Assembly (NCBI GenBank): GCA_012862575.1
Contig: BLSF01000011.1
Location: 186,001 to 250,000 of the forward strand
DNA: 64,000 nucleotides
Direction of reading: 5' to 3'
Source of the DNA: Parietichytrium sp. I65-24A
Taxonomy: Eukaryota; Sar; Bigyra; Thraustochytrida; Thraustochytriidae
The position numbers and the translations under genes are program-made. Every line of letters starts with the position of its first letter. The first letter of the stretch is position 1. The notes beneath the pieces were generated by a model. That model was given only the letters and a program-made list of their open reading frames with translations, did not search any database and had not been told where the DNA came from. Shown piece after piece: positions 49,876-59,792 of the stretch.

Positions 49876-51627
49876 ATGGTGCACAAGGCATTGGGGCTGA
49901 CGCACTCGCCGTCGGGAAGTTTCTTGATCAGGCCCACTTCGATGGGGAGGCGCGGATCGCTATCTGGAGCAGACATGCGAACGGTGGAGAGCGACGAGAT
50001 TGAAAAGGAGTTCCTGGAGATTGATATGCTCACGGAAGAGACGCTGAAAAAACTCGCAAAGACTGACGATCTGGACGAGGTTCGCAAGCTCGAATTCCGC
50101 GTGGACACCTCCACGCAATCTATTGCACAACTAGGAGAGATGCTGCCAAAGCTCACGTGCCTTGCCCTGGATAATAGTGTGGTGTCCACGTTTCGGGACT
50201 TTGGGACCTCCTTGCGCTTCTTGCAAATTTTACAACTCTCGTCCAGTCATGTCAAGGACCTGGACGGCATCAGTGCATTGGATGCACTGCAAGAGTTGTA
50301 CGTGGATAGCAACTATATTAAAAGCTTGACCCCTCTTGCCATGCACGAGAATCTCCAAGTGCTCAGCATACGGGGAAATCTTCTCTCCGACTTTACAGAG
50401 GTAGACCAGCTCGGAACATGCTTCAAGCTAGAAAAACTGAGCCTGGCGCACAATGCCGTGTGCCAAGTTGAGCACTGCAGAAGGATCGTTGTGCAACTCT
50501 TGCCACAACTAAAGTATCTAGACGACACCAAGTGCTCTTCCAAGGATAGGTGTCCCGTCTCGGACGAAGAGATGGATATGGCAAGCGACTTCTTAGCTTC
50601 CTTAGACGAGCAATCCATTCACGACTTTGCAGCTCCGGCGTTTAGTCATCAAACCGAACTCAAGCCGCAAACTCCCAGGGTTGGACAGCCCTGCACAAGC
50701 CCGAGGGCAGGTAGCACAGGCGACGAAGAACTTTCGAACGCAGTTCAGCAAAGCGACTCAAATGAGTGCAGTGCCAGCTCGGAGCTCACCCACGGCTCTG
50801 ATGTCGTGTTTGCTGGCAACCTCGCAGCGTCAATGAGGAGGCGGAAGAGGGCGGTGGCCACTCCAACAAAGGGAGGGTCAAATTACCACGAAGAAGATGA
50901 TGGGAACAAGACTCAGAGTGAGGCCAAGACAGTCGACGACTTTGACATTGACCAGCAACTTGCTGAGCTACTTTCCAGAAGCTCTGGACTCGAGAAAGAG
51001 TTTAAGCTCCTCCAGTGCAAGGACGAGATGCTTGCGTCCGAGTCTCCCAAGTCCAAGTTGTTGCAGAAGAAAAGCCGCTCCACCTCGGGCTCCCTTTCCA
51101 AGAGCAGTTCAAGGTCGAGGTCTGCATCCAGAAAGGCCGAGGCGCCTGTACGAACCCGCAGCCGCTCAAATAATCAAGATGCGGAGGAGAGCCCGGGCAG
51201 AGACGCTCAAGAGGAAGAGGAGTGTTTCTCAAACGAAAGTGACACGCCGAAAGTTTCGTCAAGAACGTCGATCCGCAAAGAGCCACATGCCGAGGATGCT
51301 ATCACAGAGGCTGAGAGTCCCAGTTTGGAGCGATTTCCATCCAAGCCTGAGATTGACAGGTGCAGTAGTCGAGAATCAGAGAGGAGCTTGGAGACTAGAC
51401 CACGATCCAAAACTCGGTCCGGGTCTACAGAGAAGAACGCGGATTCTTCGACGCTCCAAAAATCTTGGAAACCTTCCCCTCGAGTGCGAAGACGGGTTCT
51501 TACAGAGTCCAAAACGCAGGGAAAGGCGTTTCAGAAACCTCTCGGAGACTTTTCTGAGCTCGCGCAATTTTCAAGCGGCCTTGAAGAGGATGACTTTTTC
51601 GCAGAGGAACTGGAGCAGAAAGTGTAA
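49876..51627 (+). CDS. LRRC56: LRRC56/ODA8-like leucine-rich repeat protein (dynein-arm maturation)
   Basis: A 583-residue protein. The N-terminal block (about 45-75: EETLKKLAKTDDLDEVRKLEFRVD, shown in part) is the LRRC56 signature that precedes the repeats, including the Val-Asp-Thr element. Five or six SDS22-type leucine-rich repeats follow (about 80-215), e.g. LQELYVDSNYI and LEKLSLAHNAV, capped by a QLKYLDD element. The remaining 350 residues are Ser/Arg/Glu-rich and disordered. In Chlamydomonas (ODA8) and trypanosomes LRRC56 is needed to deliver and mature outer dynein arms, so the organism probably makes motile flagella. Start chosen as the first ATG; others at 49942 and 49978 would leave the signature intact. 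Confidence 0.82.
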   Translation: MVHKALGLTHSPSGSFLIRPTSMGRRGSLSGADMRTVESDEIEKEFLEIDMLTEETLKKLAKTDDLDEVRKLEFRVDTSTQSIAQLGEMLPKLTCLALDNSVVSTFRDFGTSLRFLQILQLSSSHVKDLDGISALDALQELYVDSNYIKSLTPLAMHENLQVLSIRGNLLSDFTEVDQLGTCFKLEKLSLAHNAVCQVEHCRRIVVQLLPQLKYLDDTKCSSKDRCPVSDEEMDMASDFLASLDEQSIHDFAAPAFSHQTELKPQTPRVGQPCTSPRAGSTGDEELSNAVQQSDSNECSASSELTHGSDVVFAGNLAASMRRRKRAVATPTKGGSNYHEEDDGNKTQSEAKTVDDFDIDQQLAELLSRSSGLEKEFKLLQCKDEMLASESPKSKLLQKKSRSTSGSLSKSSSRSRSASRKAEAPVRTRSRSNNQDAEESPGRDAQEEEECFSNESDTPKVSSRTSIRKEPHAEDAITEAESPSLERFPSKPEIDRCSSRESERSLETRPRSKTRSGSTEKNADSSTLQKSWKPSPRVRRRVLTESKTQGKAFQKPLGDFSELAQFSSGLEEDDFFAEELEQKV

Positions 51628-51822
51628 GAGTGAGACGAGGCACGGAAAGGTTGTCGCGTATTAATTGTAAAAAATCCTATCTCAACAGCTACGTCATAGT
51701 GATCTTTATATTTTCTTCATTCATTTCTCGTGAAGCTAAACTATCGCAATTGTAATTCATAAATTGGCTACGTCAAAAATTTGATCTCCGAGTCTTCGTC
51801 TGCAGACTGTTTACAACAGCCT
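51628..51822. other. Short convergent intergenic region
   Basis: About 195 AT-rich bp shared by the 3' ends of the LRRC56 and ankyrin genes. Confidence 0.5.
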
Positions 51823-54006
51823 CTATTTTTTCCTTCCGCTGCTTGAGGACGGAGTACCAGGCTTACCGTTTGGTTTTTTAGAGCCCTTGTTTTTCTCGCC
51901 TAGTTGGCGCTTGGCGCTTTTCAGCTCTTTCATGAGCTGCTTCAGTCTTGCGTTTGCCATGACAATAATTTCCTCATCAAAAACGGAGTGTTGCTTTGGC
52001 ACAGCATCTTCCGTATCTGCTTGCTCTCCGTCGTGGGCACTTGTCGTCTCTTCATTTGAAACGGGTGGCTCTTCTGACGCCTTTGCAACTTCGATGTCTT
52101 CGACGAGCTGGAGAAGGCGCTCCAGTTTCTTGATCGTGGTTTCCAAGACATTAATCTTGGTTGCGGTTCCTGCCTTATATTGAGCGCTAATGTCCTCTTG
52201 AATTATGCTAAGCAGTTCATATTCCGTGCCGAGACGAGTCTGAACCTGGCGCGATCTGTCGACCAAATCGTCGTCCTCGTCCACTTCCTGGGCTTGCTCC
52301 TGCTCTTTCGTCTCCTCAACCATAGTATCTGACTTAACAATCTCAGTCTCCTCAGCGTCAGCATTTGCGGCTTCTTCATCCCCGTCACCGGCGCCTTCTT
52401 CTTCTTTGGACTTTTCGCCCTTTTTGGCTTTCTTGCCTCCCTTTTTCCCGCCCTTCGTTTTCTTTTTCTTCTTGAGACCCGCTTTCGTCGCTTGGTCCTC
52501 CACAACGGTTGCTCTCAGTCCCGAAGATTGGGCGCGAGACATATCTTGGTGCGAGCCGAAAAAGATCCGGTGTTTGACGAACGACTTGATCGCTTCATCC
52601 AAAGCTTGAAGATCTTCCGAAGTCGCGTCCTGTGCACGCATGGCGACGAGTTTTCCGAGCTGTGATGTAATCGCAACCTTCGCGTCTGTGTATTGCTGCA
52701 CCTGGCTTGCTCTTTGTAGCACATGGTCCGCGACACCGCTCTTCTTGGCACTGCGGATGCTGGACGTGAAGGTATTCAAAAAGTCTGGCCGATCAAATTC
52801 GGTCCTGTCGAGGACTCTCAGGATGTCGTCTTCGAAGGAGATTCGCATCTTCAACGCGTTGAGCAAGACTTCGCCCTTCTCAAGGAGATGTGAAGGCACA
52901 AAGCAAGCCTTGGCATGCTCGAAGGTGATGTTCAGCGTCACATACTGTGCCTGCAAGGTGTCGATGAGAACTTTCAAGCGCGAGACGCGCTCATGACGAG
53001 ACTTCCTCTTGCGATCAGCTTCACGGCTCGAATCAAGAGCCAGCGCTGCAAAGCTGGCCTCCTCTGACTCGTTAGTTCTGCCGTCCACAAATACATCCCA
53101 ACCATTGGCGCAGCGCAGTTCCTCTTCGCTTCGCTCTTTCTGAGCCGAGGAGAGCTGGGTCTGAAGCTGCTCCTGAGCTGAAATGAGCTTTGTCAGAGAG
53201 AGCAGTTTGTCAATATAGTTTGCATCTTCGACAGCCTTTTTGAGCAAGTCTTTTGCTCGAGGGTCGGTGGCTAATTGATATGGGGTGTTTCCGAACGCAT
53301 TCCTATCACCCAGTGGGACACCATCGCTGAGCAGGAGCTGCATGATGATTAGGTGGTTCCCGGATTGAGCATTGCAGGCAGTGCTGGCAAGGTGCAACGC
53401 ATTATTTCCTTCTCCGTCCAACACAGTAGGGTCAAAACCATGCCGAAGCAGAGCATACACGATGTTGAGGTTTCCGCGGTAGCAAGCCCAATGCAAGGGG
53501 CTGCACTCGCCAGTTTCCACTTTCTTGATCGGAGCATGAAACAGACGAAGCTCTGGGCTACGAGCAACACGCGTTGTACTACTGCTCATGTACATGCGCC
53601 GCTTTGACGGTCTGTTTGGTCGCCGCGACACCGATGCCAACGTAGGCTTTGCGGCCTTTGGTGGCCGAGCGCTAGTGAGGCAATGTGAATGGTCTGCAGC
53701 GAATCCCTTTTCCAGAAGTAAAGTTACAGCGTCTTCGTTTTCCACGATGCTCGCAATTGTGAGCGGCTGATGGCTGGTCCCCCGCCGGTCACTGCCCCCA
53801 GGCACAACTTGCTCCGAATTCAAAACCTTCGCCACAGTCTCCATGTCATCGTCTTTAATCGCAGCGATGAGAACCCCCAGGGCGCCCGTCGGCTCACTCC
53901 TCCGATCATCATCCATAAACCCCGTTCTGCTGCTTCTCATTGTCCCCTGGGTCATCAGGACGGACCTTCGACTTTCCCCGTCCCGATCGAGCGACGGTAG
54001 AATCAT
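51823..54006 (-). CDS. Ankyrin-repeat protein with charged coiled-coil tail
   Basis: A 727-residue protein. About four ankyrin repeats lie between residues 75 and 260; the clearest are CSPLHWACYRGNLNIVYALL and NNALHLAS...IIMQLLLSDG, with a 50-residue basic insertion between the first and second. A helical middle (about 270-500) is probably coiled coil. A Lys/Gly-rich patch (about 510-535) is followed by a Glu/Asp-rich stretch and more coiled coil (to about 690), ending in a basic Gly/Lys/Ser tail. No enzyme motif. The role is unknown; ankyrin repeats bind partner proteins. Its stop faces that of the LRRC56 gene, which by itself says nothing about function. Confidence 0.75.
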   Translation of the reverse strand: MILPSLDRDGESRRSVLMTQGTMRSSRTGFMDDDRRSEPTGALGVLIAAIKDDDMETVAKVLNSEQVVPGGSDRRGTSHQPLTIASIVENEDAVTLLLEKGFAADHSHCLTSARPPKAAKPTLASVSRRPNRPSKRRMYMSSSTTRVARSPELRLFHAPIKKVETGECSPLHWACYRGNLNIVYALLRHGFDPTVLDGEGNNALHLASTACNAQSGNHLIIMQLLLSDGVPLGDRNAFGNTPYQLATDPRAKDLLKKAVEDANYIDKLLSLTKLISAQEQLQTQLSSAQKERSEEELRCANGWDVFVDGRTNESEEASFAALALDSSREADRKRKSRHERVSRLKVLIDTLQAQYVTLNITFEHAKACFVPSHLLEKGEVLLNALKMRISFEDDILRVLDRTEFDRPDFLNTFTSSIRSAKKSGVADHVLQRASQVQQYTDAKVAITSQLGKLVAMRAQDATSEDLQALDEAIKSFVKHRIFFGSHQDMSRAQSSGLRATVVEDQATKAGLKKKKKTKGGKKGGKKAKKGEKSKEEEGAGDGDEEAANADAEETEIVKSDTMVEETKEQEQAQEVDEDDDLVDRSRQVQTRLGTEYELLSIIQEDISAQYKAGTATKINVLETTIKKLERLLQLVEDIEVAKASEEPPVSNEETTSAHDGEQADTEDAVPKQHSVFDEEIIVMANARLKQLMKELKSAKRQLGEKNKGSKKPNGKPGTPSSSSGRKK

Positions 54007-54801
54007 TTCCCCCCGCCACCACTCGCGCCACAGCGGACAACACTCGCAACGACCTCAACCCTGATGCGCACTCCACCACTTCGCCACGCTTTCCGCCCGC
54101 CTTGTCTCCTTCCCAGTCTGACCCCGTGTGCCTGCTCAATGCGACTTGCAGACAGACCTGAGCACACAAAGTCAAAACCACTTCGCCACAATCCGAGACC
54201 TATCTCCATCTCATCATCCTTCTTCATATAAAACTCTTACCACCTTTGCCGCGGACCGCGCTCCTCTCGCCCTACCGCCACTTAGCACTTCTCTTTATGC
54301 TTCTATAGGTCGGTTACGAAAATATTTTCCGGGGTACACACCCTAGAAATTGTCTAGCTCTAAGTTAGGGTCCATAGTAGGACCTCGCAGAGCAGTAGAG
54401 CAAGCTGTAAGACTCACCGCGCCAAACACAATGCCGTGCAATGCCGTGCAAGCCCACGCTCGGCGCGGAAGGAATTGGGTTCGGGAGAGAGACGAGAAGA
54501 ACAGGTCTGCCGTGTGAACGTGCTCGCTTAACGGGCTACCTTCTTCGTGTTCGAATGCTGATTGATTCTCGTTTGAGCGAGAGAATCTCCAAACTGTAAA
54601 ACAAGAAGTGAGCAATGCGATTTGATGTGGGAACGAAAGGACATTTGGAACTTTTAGCGTTGTTTCTCTCATGCTTCTTCGCCCAGCCGGTATAGGATCA
54701 AGAAAAAGTTTGCTCTAGAGCAAGGGAACGGCTTTTGTAAAGGCTGAAGAAAGACTGACAGCTATTGCAAGGCGAGATTTAAAAAACCTTCACAACTCAC
54801 G
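54007..54801. other. Intergenic region, no gene seen
   Basis: The promoter of the ankyrin gene on one side and the 3' end of the sterol reductase gene on the other. A small direct repeat (aatgccgtgc twice, 54430-54449) is the only structure noted. Confidence 0.5.
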
Positions 54802-56121
54802 TCAATAAATTAGGGGAATGATGCGGTAAGGGACTCTATCTACGTACTCTTGCCACTTTGGCCCATACTTGGCTGCACAAATCCTCTCATCGTCGATTTG
54901 ACGAGTGATGAAGAGGCCTACGTAATATAGGGGGTAGGCGAATGGCAAAAGCGAGCCACTGACCATGAATCCTGGAAGGGCTACAGCAACCGCTTGAACA
55001 AGTTCCCCGAAATAATTCACGTGGCGTGCAAGACCCCAGAAACCGCTACATAGAATCTTGGTTCCTGGAATCGTCTTTTGCGGAACTAATCCCCAAAAAC
55101 ACGACGTTTGAGTTGGGTCACGTTTAAACCAAAACTTTTGCATGTTTGTTCCCCGAGTGAATACCCACCCGAACAAATACATGATGCAAATGAACAAACA
55201 CTGATAGGTGGTGATGTCAGAGTCCGGGCTGTGGTGAATGATAGAATACATGGGCAGTGCATAGAAGAAAGGGTAGAACACGGTGCATCCCCAGGCGAGT
55301 TTGAACCCGAGCCTTTCAGCGAAAATATCGTAGGTGTAGGTGTGGACAAACTCGCCAAAGAGATATTCAACGCAGAACCACGTCATGCACGCTACAAAAG
55401 CAATCATCGCATTGCTCAATTGACCATCAAGTTTATACTGCAACGCTGCGCCTGAAAGCGTGTTCAGCAGTAATAATGCAGCACCAGCCAAGTAGAGATA
55501 CATCTTCACGTCAAAAAGCCCCGCGCGAGGATTGAACTCGTAACCTAGAAAAAAGTGCCCCAACCAAGGTCTCCTATCATACATTTCAACATCTTCCTTG
55601 CTCGCGTACGGCTTTGACTTTTGATCCTTCGTTGCGCAGCGCAGATACTTTTCGACCATATTTGGTGCCAAGCTCATCCCACGTAGGAAGAATCCTGTGG
55701 ATATCGTCAGACCAATCAAATTGGCTGCAAAGACACATGAAGGGTATTTGACCGCAAGATCCTCGAGAGGAAACAAGCCCAAGCCATACCCAAGTACAAA
55801 CCAAGCCAAAGTCTGCACAAGCAAGACTGACACGCCATTCAAACGATACTTGAGCGGCCGGCCATCCCTGTCGCAAGCGTAACCTTCCACAGCCACCGCC
55901 GGCAGAGCAACATGCACCACGAGAGCCGTGCCATACACTGCCAACACGCGTTGCAGCCCTCCGACCACATCCAATTGGAACTCCATCTTCCTCTTCTCCC
56001 GGCCGCAGACGCCCTCAAACCAGCCTGGCCAGCTCAGAAAACAAAGCACGGCCAGTGCTGTGAGCTTCAACAACGATACACCTTGCCTGGCTCCAACCCT
56101 TGCAAAATCCGTCGAGCCCAA
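54802..56121 (-). CDS. ERG4/ERG24-family sterol reductase
   Basis: A 439-residue ER membrane enzyme that uses NADPH to reduce a ring or side-chain double bond in sterols. Near residue 85 is GRPLKYRLNGV, a family hallmark. Eight or so membrane segments follow. The segment GHFFLGYEFNPR matches the (D/H)FF(I/L)G-E-NPR motif. The C-terminus has FWGLARHVNYFGEL (usually W-G-x-(A/V)-R-H-x-N-Y-x-G-(D/E)), then DDERICAAKYGPKWQEY and RVPYRIIPLIY at the end, all diagnostic. Whether it is the delta-14, delta-7 or delta-24(28) enzyme cannot be told from motifs alone. An extra hydrophobic stretch at 15-35 precedes the usual start; the Met at about residue 46 is an alternative start. Confidence 0.87.
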   Translation of the reverse strand: MGSTDFARVGARQGVSLLKLTALAVLCFLSWPGWFEGVCGREKRKMEFQLDVVGGLQRVLAVYGTALVVHVALPAVAVEGYACDRDGRPLKYRLNGVSVLLVQTLAWFVLGYGLGLFPLEDLAVKYPSCVFAANLIGLTISTGFFLRGMSLAPNMVEKYLRCATKDQKSKPYASKEDVEMYDRRPWLGHFFLGYEFNPRAGLFDVKMYLYLAGAALLLLNTLSGAALQYKLDGQLSNAMIAFVACMTWFCVEYLFGEFVHTYTYDIFAERLGFKLAWGCTVFYPFFYALPMYSIIHHSPDSDITTYQCLFICIMYLFGWVFTRGTNMQKFWFKRDPTQTSCFWGLVPQKTIPGTKILCSGFWGLARHVNYFGELVQAVAVALPGFMVSGSLLPFAYPLYYVGLFITRQIDDERICAAKYGPKWQEYVDRVPYRIIPLIY

Positions 56122-57385
56122 TGAGTTTGGCGAGTGTTATGAGACGTATGAGACCGAGTATGCGCAAGTGCACGTGCACGTCAGTCTCGGTTTGCTCGGT
56201 GTGTCGAGCCAAAGATAGCAGTGCTTACCCGTGACTGATGGCTGATGTCCGACGTCACCGCGAATACGCCCTGTCCTACGCAGTCGACTACGACACAGTA
56301 CTCGGGTACCGATACAGCGTCCTACGAGGCTTCTCTTTCATCGTAGAGTTGCACACAGTCGCCCAATTCGCAAAACTTTGCATTGAAGGTTGACTGATTC
56401 ATCTTGATTGATTGATTTTGAGTTGAGAGAAACTTGGAACAAAGTACACCAACAACAATTTTAATGTTTGCGCGCACAGTGCGCAACCATTGGTAGTTTT
56501 TATCATAATCCATTGTATAGTTGGTCTTCGTGGAGGTTTAATTTTCTACTCTGACGAGAGATCTTGGTACAACCCCGAGGCAGGAACAAAATTTGATTCT
56601 TTTGATTCATGAACAAATACCTATTCTCTGAATGACCTTAACAAATACGCTATTCGTGCCATAGATCGTGATGGCCCTGTGGTGTTACTGATCTAATAAT
56701 ACTTTCGCTAGGACTGTCCAACGGCTAGCTAGATTGTACGATATAATTGGCAGTGCAATAAATCGATTGACTGTGAACGAAGAAAACGTATGGACTGGGA
56801 ATGGAAGGATGAGTTGAAAAGGTTTGTGCACTTTCCACGTTCGATTTTGAAAACGCTTTACATGATTCATTTTACATGAAAAGAAAAAAGATGCAAAAGA
56901 GACGTGGAAGACTCTTCGGAAGAGAGCGACTTTCGAAAGCGAACTCACAGCCAACTAACAGGAAGTGAAAGATTTGGAAAGCTATTGTTACTGCTGCTGT
57001 TGCTGATTGGCACGTGAATGGGATAACAAAGGCTTCCACAGAATGCGTTGAGAGAAAATATGGCGAGCTGGCGTTGAAATTGGGGACGTGGACTTGATTG
57101 CTAAGCACGTGCCACGTTCCTCTTTACATCTTTACATCTTGACGCGAAGTTTGTCGCCCGGAAACCAAGCAAGGAAATTGAACGTGGCGAAAGCGTGTCG
57201 CCACGCTGGCGCTCAGCAGTGGTGGTGTTTAGCTAAGCGCATCACCGACCGGCAAGCGGAGACAAAAAGGTGTGCTTGGAGGAGTCTAGCTTCATTTTGG
57301 AAAGGGTACGAAGAAGAGACGCTGTTGGCTGCATCCGTTGACAGGCTCGTGACAGCGAAAGGGCGAGGAGGCTGCGGCAGGGGCG
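56122..57385. other. Divergent intergenic region, no gene seen
   Basis: About 1.26 kb with the promoters of the sterol reductase (-) and PIP kinase (+) genes. No supported frame; mostly AT-rich between 56340 and 57000. Confidence 0.55.
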
Positions 57386-59758
57386 ATGAGCTCAACCCGG
57401 CTTTCAAGCAAGGCGGAGGATCGCTTGGCTGGACTGGGAAGCACAACAAATGGTTCACAATTGATTCAGGAAGATGAGGCGGAACGCAAGAAGAGAATTG
57501 CTGTTGAAAGCGAATCACGCCTCGAGAGAGCAGCGATGAATCTGGGCCGGCAGCCAAGTATGCATCCCCCCAGAAGAGTAGGAAAGCCGACTTTGAAACT
57601 CGACACGGCACATCTGCGCTCTGAGGGCGACGAAGAAACAGAGATATCAAGAATTGACTTCGAGACTGGGAGCAACGATGCTTGCGAATCGAAGGGTGAA
57701 CCAAGGCAACAGGACCAAAAGGAGGCCACCTTTTTAGGGAAAGCATTAAGTCACGGAATCCGTCTGGCGCTAATGCAAGATGCGTTGCTGCCGCAGCGCC
57801 AGACCACGCTGCGCGACTTTGAACAAGAAGTGGAGCATTTGCCTTACTTGGAAACTGAGAGCGGCAGCGGTATTCAGTACAAACTTTCCGATTGGTGCCC
57901 CGTGGTTTTTCGAAACTTGCGAGAGTCGCAAGGCATTTCGCACAAAAAATTTCTCGACTCTCTTGGAACTCATGCACTTCTGGGAGGCAAGGAAGGTAGT
58001 GGCAAAAGTGGAGCAATATTCTTCAAGAGCTATGACAACGAGTTTGTGGTCAAGGAGATCAAAAAGTCTGAGCGAGATAACCTCCTTCGCATTCTCCCAA
58101 GCATGGTCAATTTTCTGACAACGCACAGATTCTCTTTCCTCCCTCGCTTTTTAGGCCTATACACCGTTGATGGCCTTCAAGGAATGCCCAGCACGAGTAT
58201 GACCATTATTGTGATGCGAAATGTGCTTCGCTTCGAGCCCGGACAAGACGAGAACACAAAATTCAGCGAAGTGTACGATCTCAAAGGTTCGGTACATAAT
58301 CGATTCACGTCCTCACCTCACCGAAACTCGGTAGGCACTATGAACAGAGTCGACAGTCCCGTCATACGAAGCCGGGAGAGACTTTCCTCAATGGAGAGCC
58401 CAAGCGTAAAGTTTGACGTCTCCCGGCTCTCTTTGCACAGAACACAAAGCTCCCCTGCGAATTCAGCTAGTTGCACTCCAAGAGATGTGAGTACTCCGAC
58501 TTTCCATCCAAACCAAGAACCAACAGCTCCACTCTGTGTGCTTAAAGATCTAAACCTGCGGAACAAGTTTGTTCTTGGTCCGGAGCGCAAAGCTTTACTC
58601 ATGGAGCAGCTCCAGAAAGATGTTGAGTGGCTCGAAAAGCAGAATTTGATGGATTACAGCCTTCTTGTGGGAGTTACTTCGTCCGACAACTTGAGTTTGA
58701 ACTGCTCAAATTTGAATGGCTCCAGCGATGATGCGTCTTTCGCGGATGACGAGGAGGATTCAGCGGTCGACGAATCGTTTGCGACCGATATCTCTTGTGA
58801 CGATTTGGATTCGAGCTTTGAGCTTGGCTTCGATGACGATGATGTGGTGGAATCAGAACTAAGTGCGATTCTGCGTCGAAATAATTTACAGCGACGAGAA
58901 TCTGCTGCGTTGCTGCCGGAAGGAGCAGTCGTGCGATCAATAAAACTCGTTGGCCACGGTAAAGCCAAGCGCTCGAGGGAAAGCTCGACAATTTTTCGGT
59001 CAAGCTGCACGATATACACATTTCTTGTTGCCCGTGGCGACTCTTTCAGCGACTCCAGTTCTCCTCGCATTTCAAGGAGGCCCTCTGTGGCGGAAAGTAC
59101 AAGCAGTAGGCCATCAGGCGAGTGGGTGATATTCCGCAGATACAAGGACTTTGAAAAATTACATAAAGGTTTGCAAAGCGAATTACGCTCGGCAAACTCG
59201 GCTCACAAGATTCCTCCGCTGCCAAAGAAACAAATGATCGGCTTTATGGAGCCAGAGTTTGTAAAAAAGCGGGAGCAAGAATTAGAGGTCTGGATTCAAA
59301 GTATTCTTAGCCTTGTCGGGTTCAGAATCGACAGCCCCAGCTTGCATGAGTTTCTCACCTTAAAAGCGAATCGATGCCCCCCAAAATGGAAAGCCCAGGA
59401 TAACCTGCGACAGCTTGTGCATCACAGGTCATTCACGCACAGCCAAGCTCAGCTTATTAAAGCTGACAACAAGAGCAAGTCCCAAGAAGCGTCACAGTGG
59501 AGCGGGCTTGGTGGCGAGACGCACGGAAACTTTCCTGCAGTGCGTGTCAGCTCGTCCAAGATAAATCCACACCAACCCGAGCAAAACGTTGCTCTGTACA
59601 TTGGAGTTATTGACATACTTCAGCTCTTCAATCTATCCAAAAAGCTGGAGAGTGTCTTTAAGGGATTAACGCAACACGCCGATGGTATCTCAGCGGTTGA
59701 CCCAGAGAGATACGGGGAAAGATTTTTGACTTACATTGACGAATTGGTCTTTGAGTAA
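57386..59758 (+). CDS. Phosphatidylinositol-phosphate kinase with a PX domain nested in the catalytic domain
   Basis: A 790-residue lipid kinase. The N-terminal 120 residues are disordered. The PIPK domain starts near 130: a G-loop-like GKEGSGKSGAIFF (about 200), the VVKEI lysine, YDLKGS (about 297), LKDLNLRNKF (about 386) and the catalytic MDYSLLVGV (about 421). Then come about 310 residues not typical of the kinase: an acidic stretch (about 445-485), then a PX domain (about 515-660) with RRYKDFEKL, IPPLPKK and the helix RxxxLExWI. The kinase resumes with LYIGVIDILQLFNLSKKLE (about 737) and ends with an activation-loop region containing YGERF. The Glu there is the residue that favours PI4P in type I enzymes, so PI(4,5)P2 production is likely. 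PX domains bind phosphoinositides, so product or substrate sensing at the membrane is plausible. Confidence 0.87.
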   Translation: MSSTRLSSKAEDRLAGLGSTTNGSQLIQEDEAERKKRIAVESESRLERAAMNLGRQPSMHPPRRVGKPTLKLDTAHLRSEGDEETEISRIDFETGSNDACESKGEPRQQDQKEATFLGKALSHGIRLALMQDALLPQRQTTLRDFEQEVEHLPYLETESGSGIQYKLSDWCPVVFRNLRESQGISHKKFLDSLGTHALLGGKEGSGKSGAIFFKSYDNEFVVKEIKKSERDNLLRILPSMVNFLTTHRFSFLPRFLGLYTVDGLQGMPSTSMTIIVMRNVLRFEPGQDENTKFSEVYDLKGSVHNRFTSSPHRNSVGTMNRVDSPVIRSRERLSSMESPSVKFDVSRLSLHRTQSSPANSASCTPRDVSTPTFHPNQEPTAPLCVLKDLNLRNKFVLGPERKALLMEQLQKDVEWLEKQNLMDYSLLVGVTSSDNLSLNCSNLNGSSDDASFADDEEDSAVDESFATDISCDDLDSSFELGFDDDDVVESELSAILRRNNLQRRESAALLPEGAVVRSIKLVGHGKAKRSRESSTIFRSSCTIYTFLVARGDSFSDSSSPRISRRPSVAESTSSRPSGEWVIFRRYKDFEKLHKGLQSELRSANSAHKIPPLPKKQMIGFMEPEFVKKREQELEVWIQSILSLVGFRIDSPSLHEFLTLKANRCPPKWKAQDNLRQLVHHRSFTHSQAQLIKADNKSKSQEASQWSGLGGETHGNFPAVRVSSSKINPHQPEQNVALYIGVIDILQLFNLSKKLESVFKGLTQHADGISAVDPERYGERFLTYIDELVFE

Positions 59759-59792
59759 AGGACTGCAACGGCTCTGATAAATTTAAAAAAAC

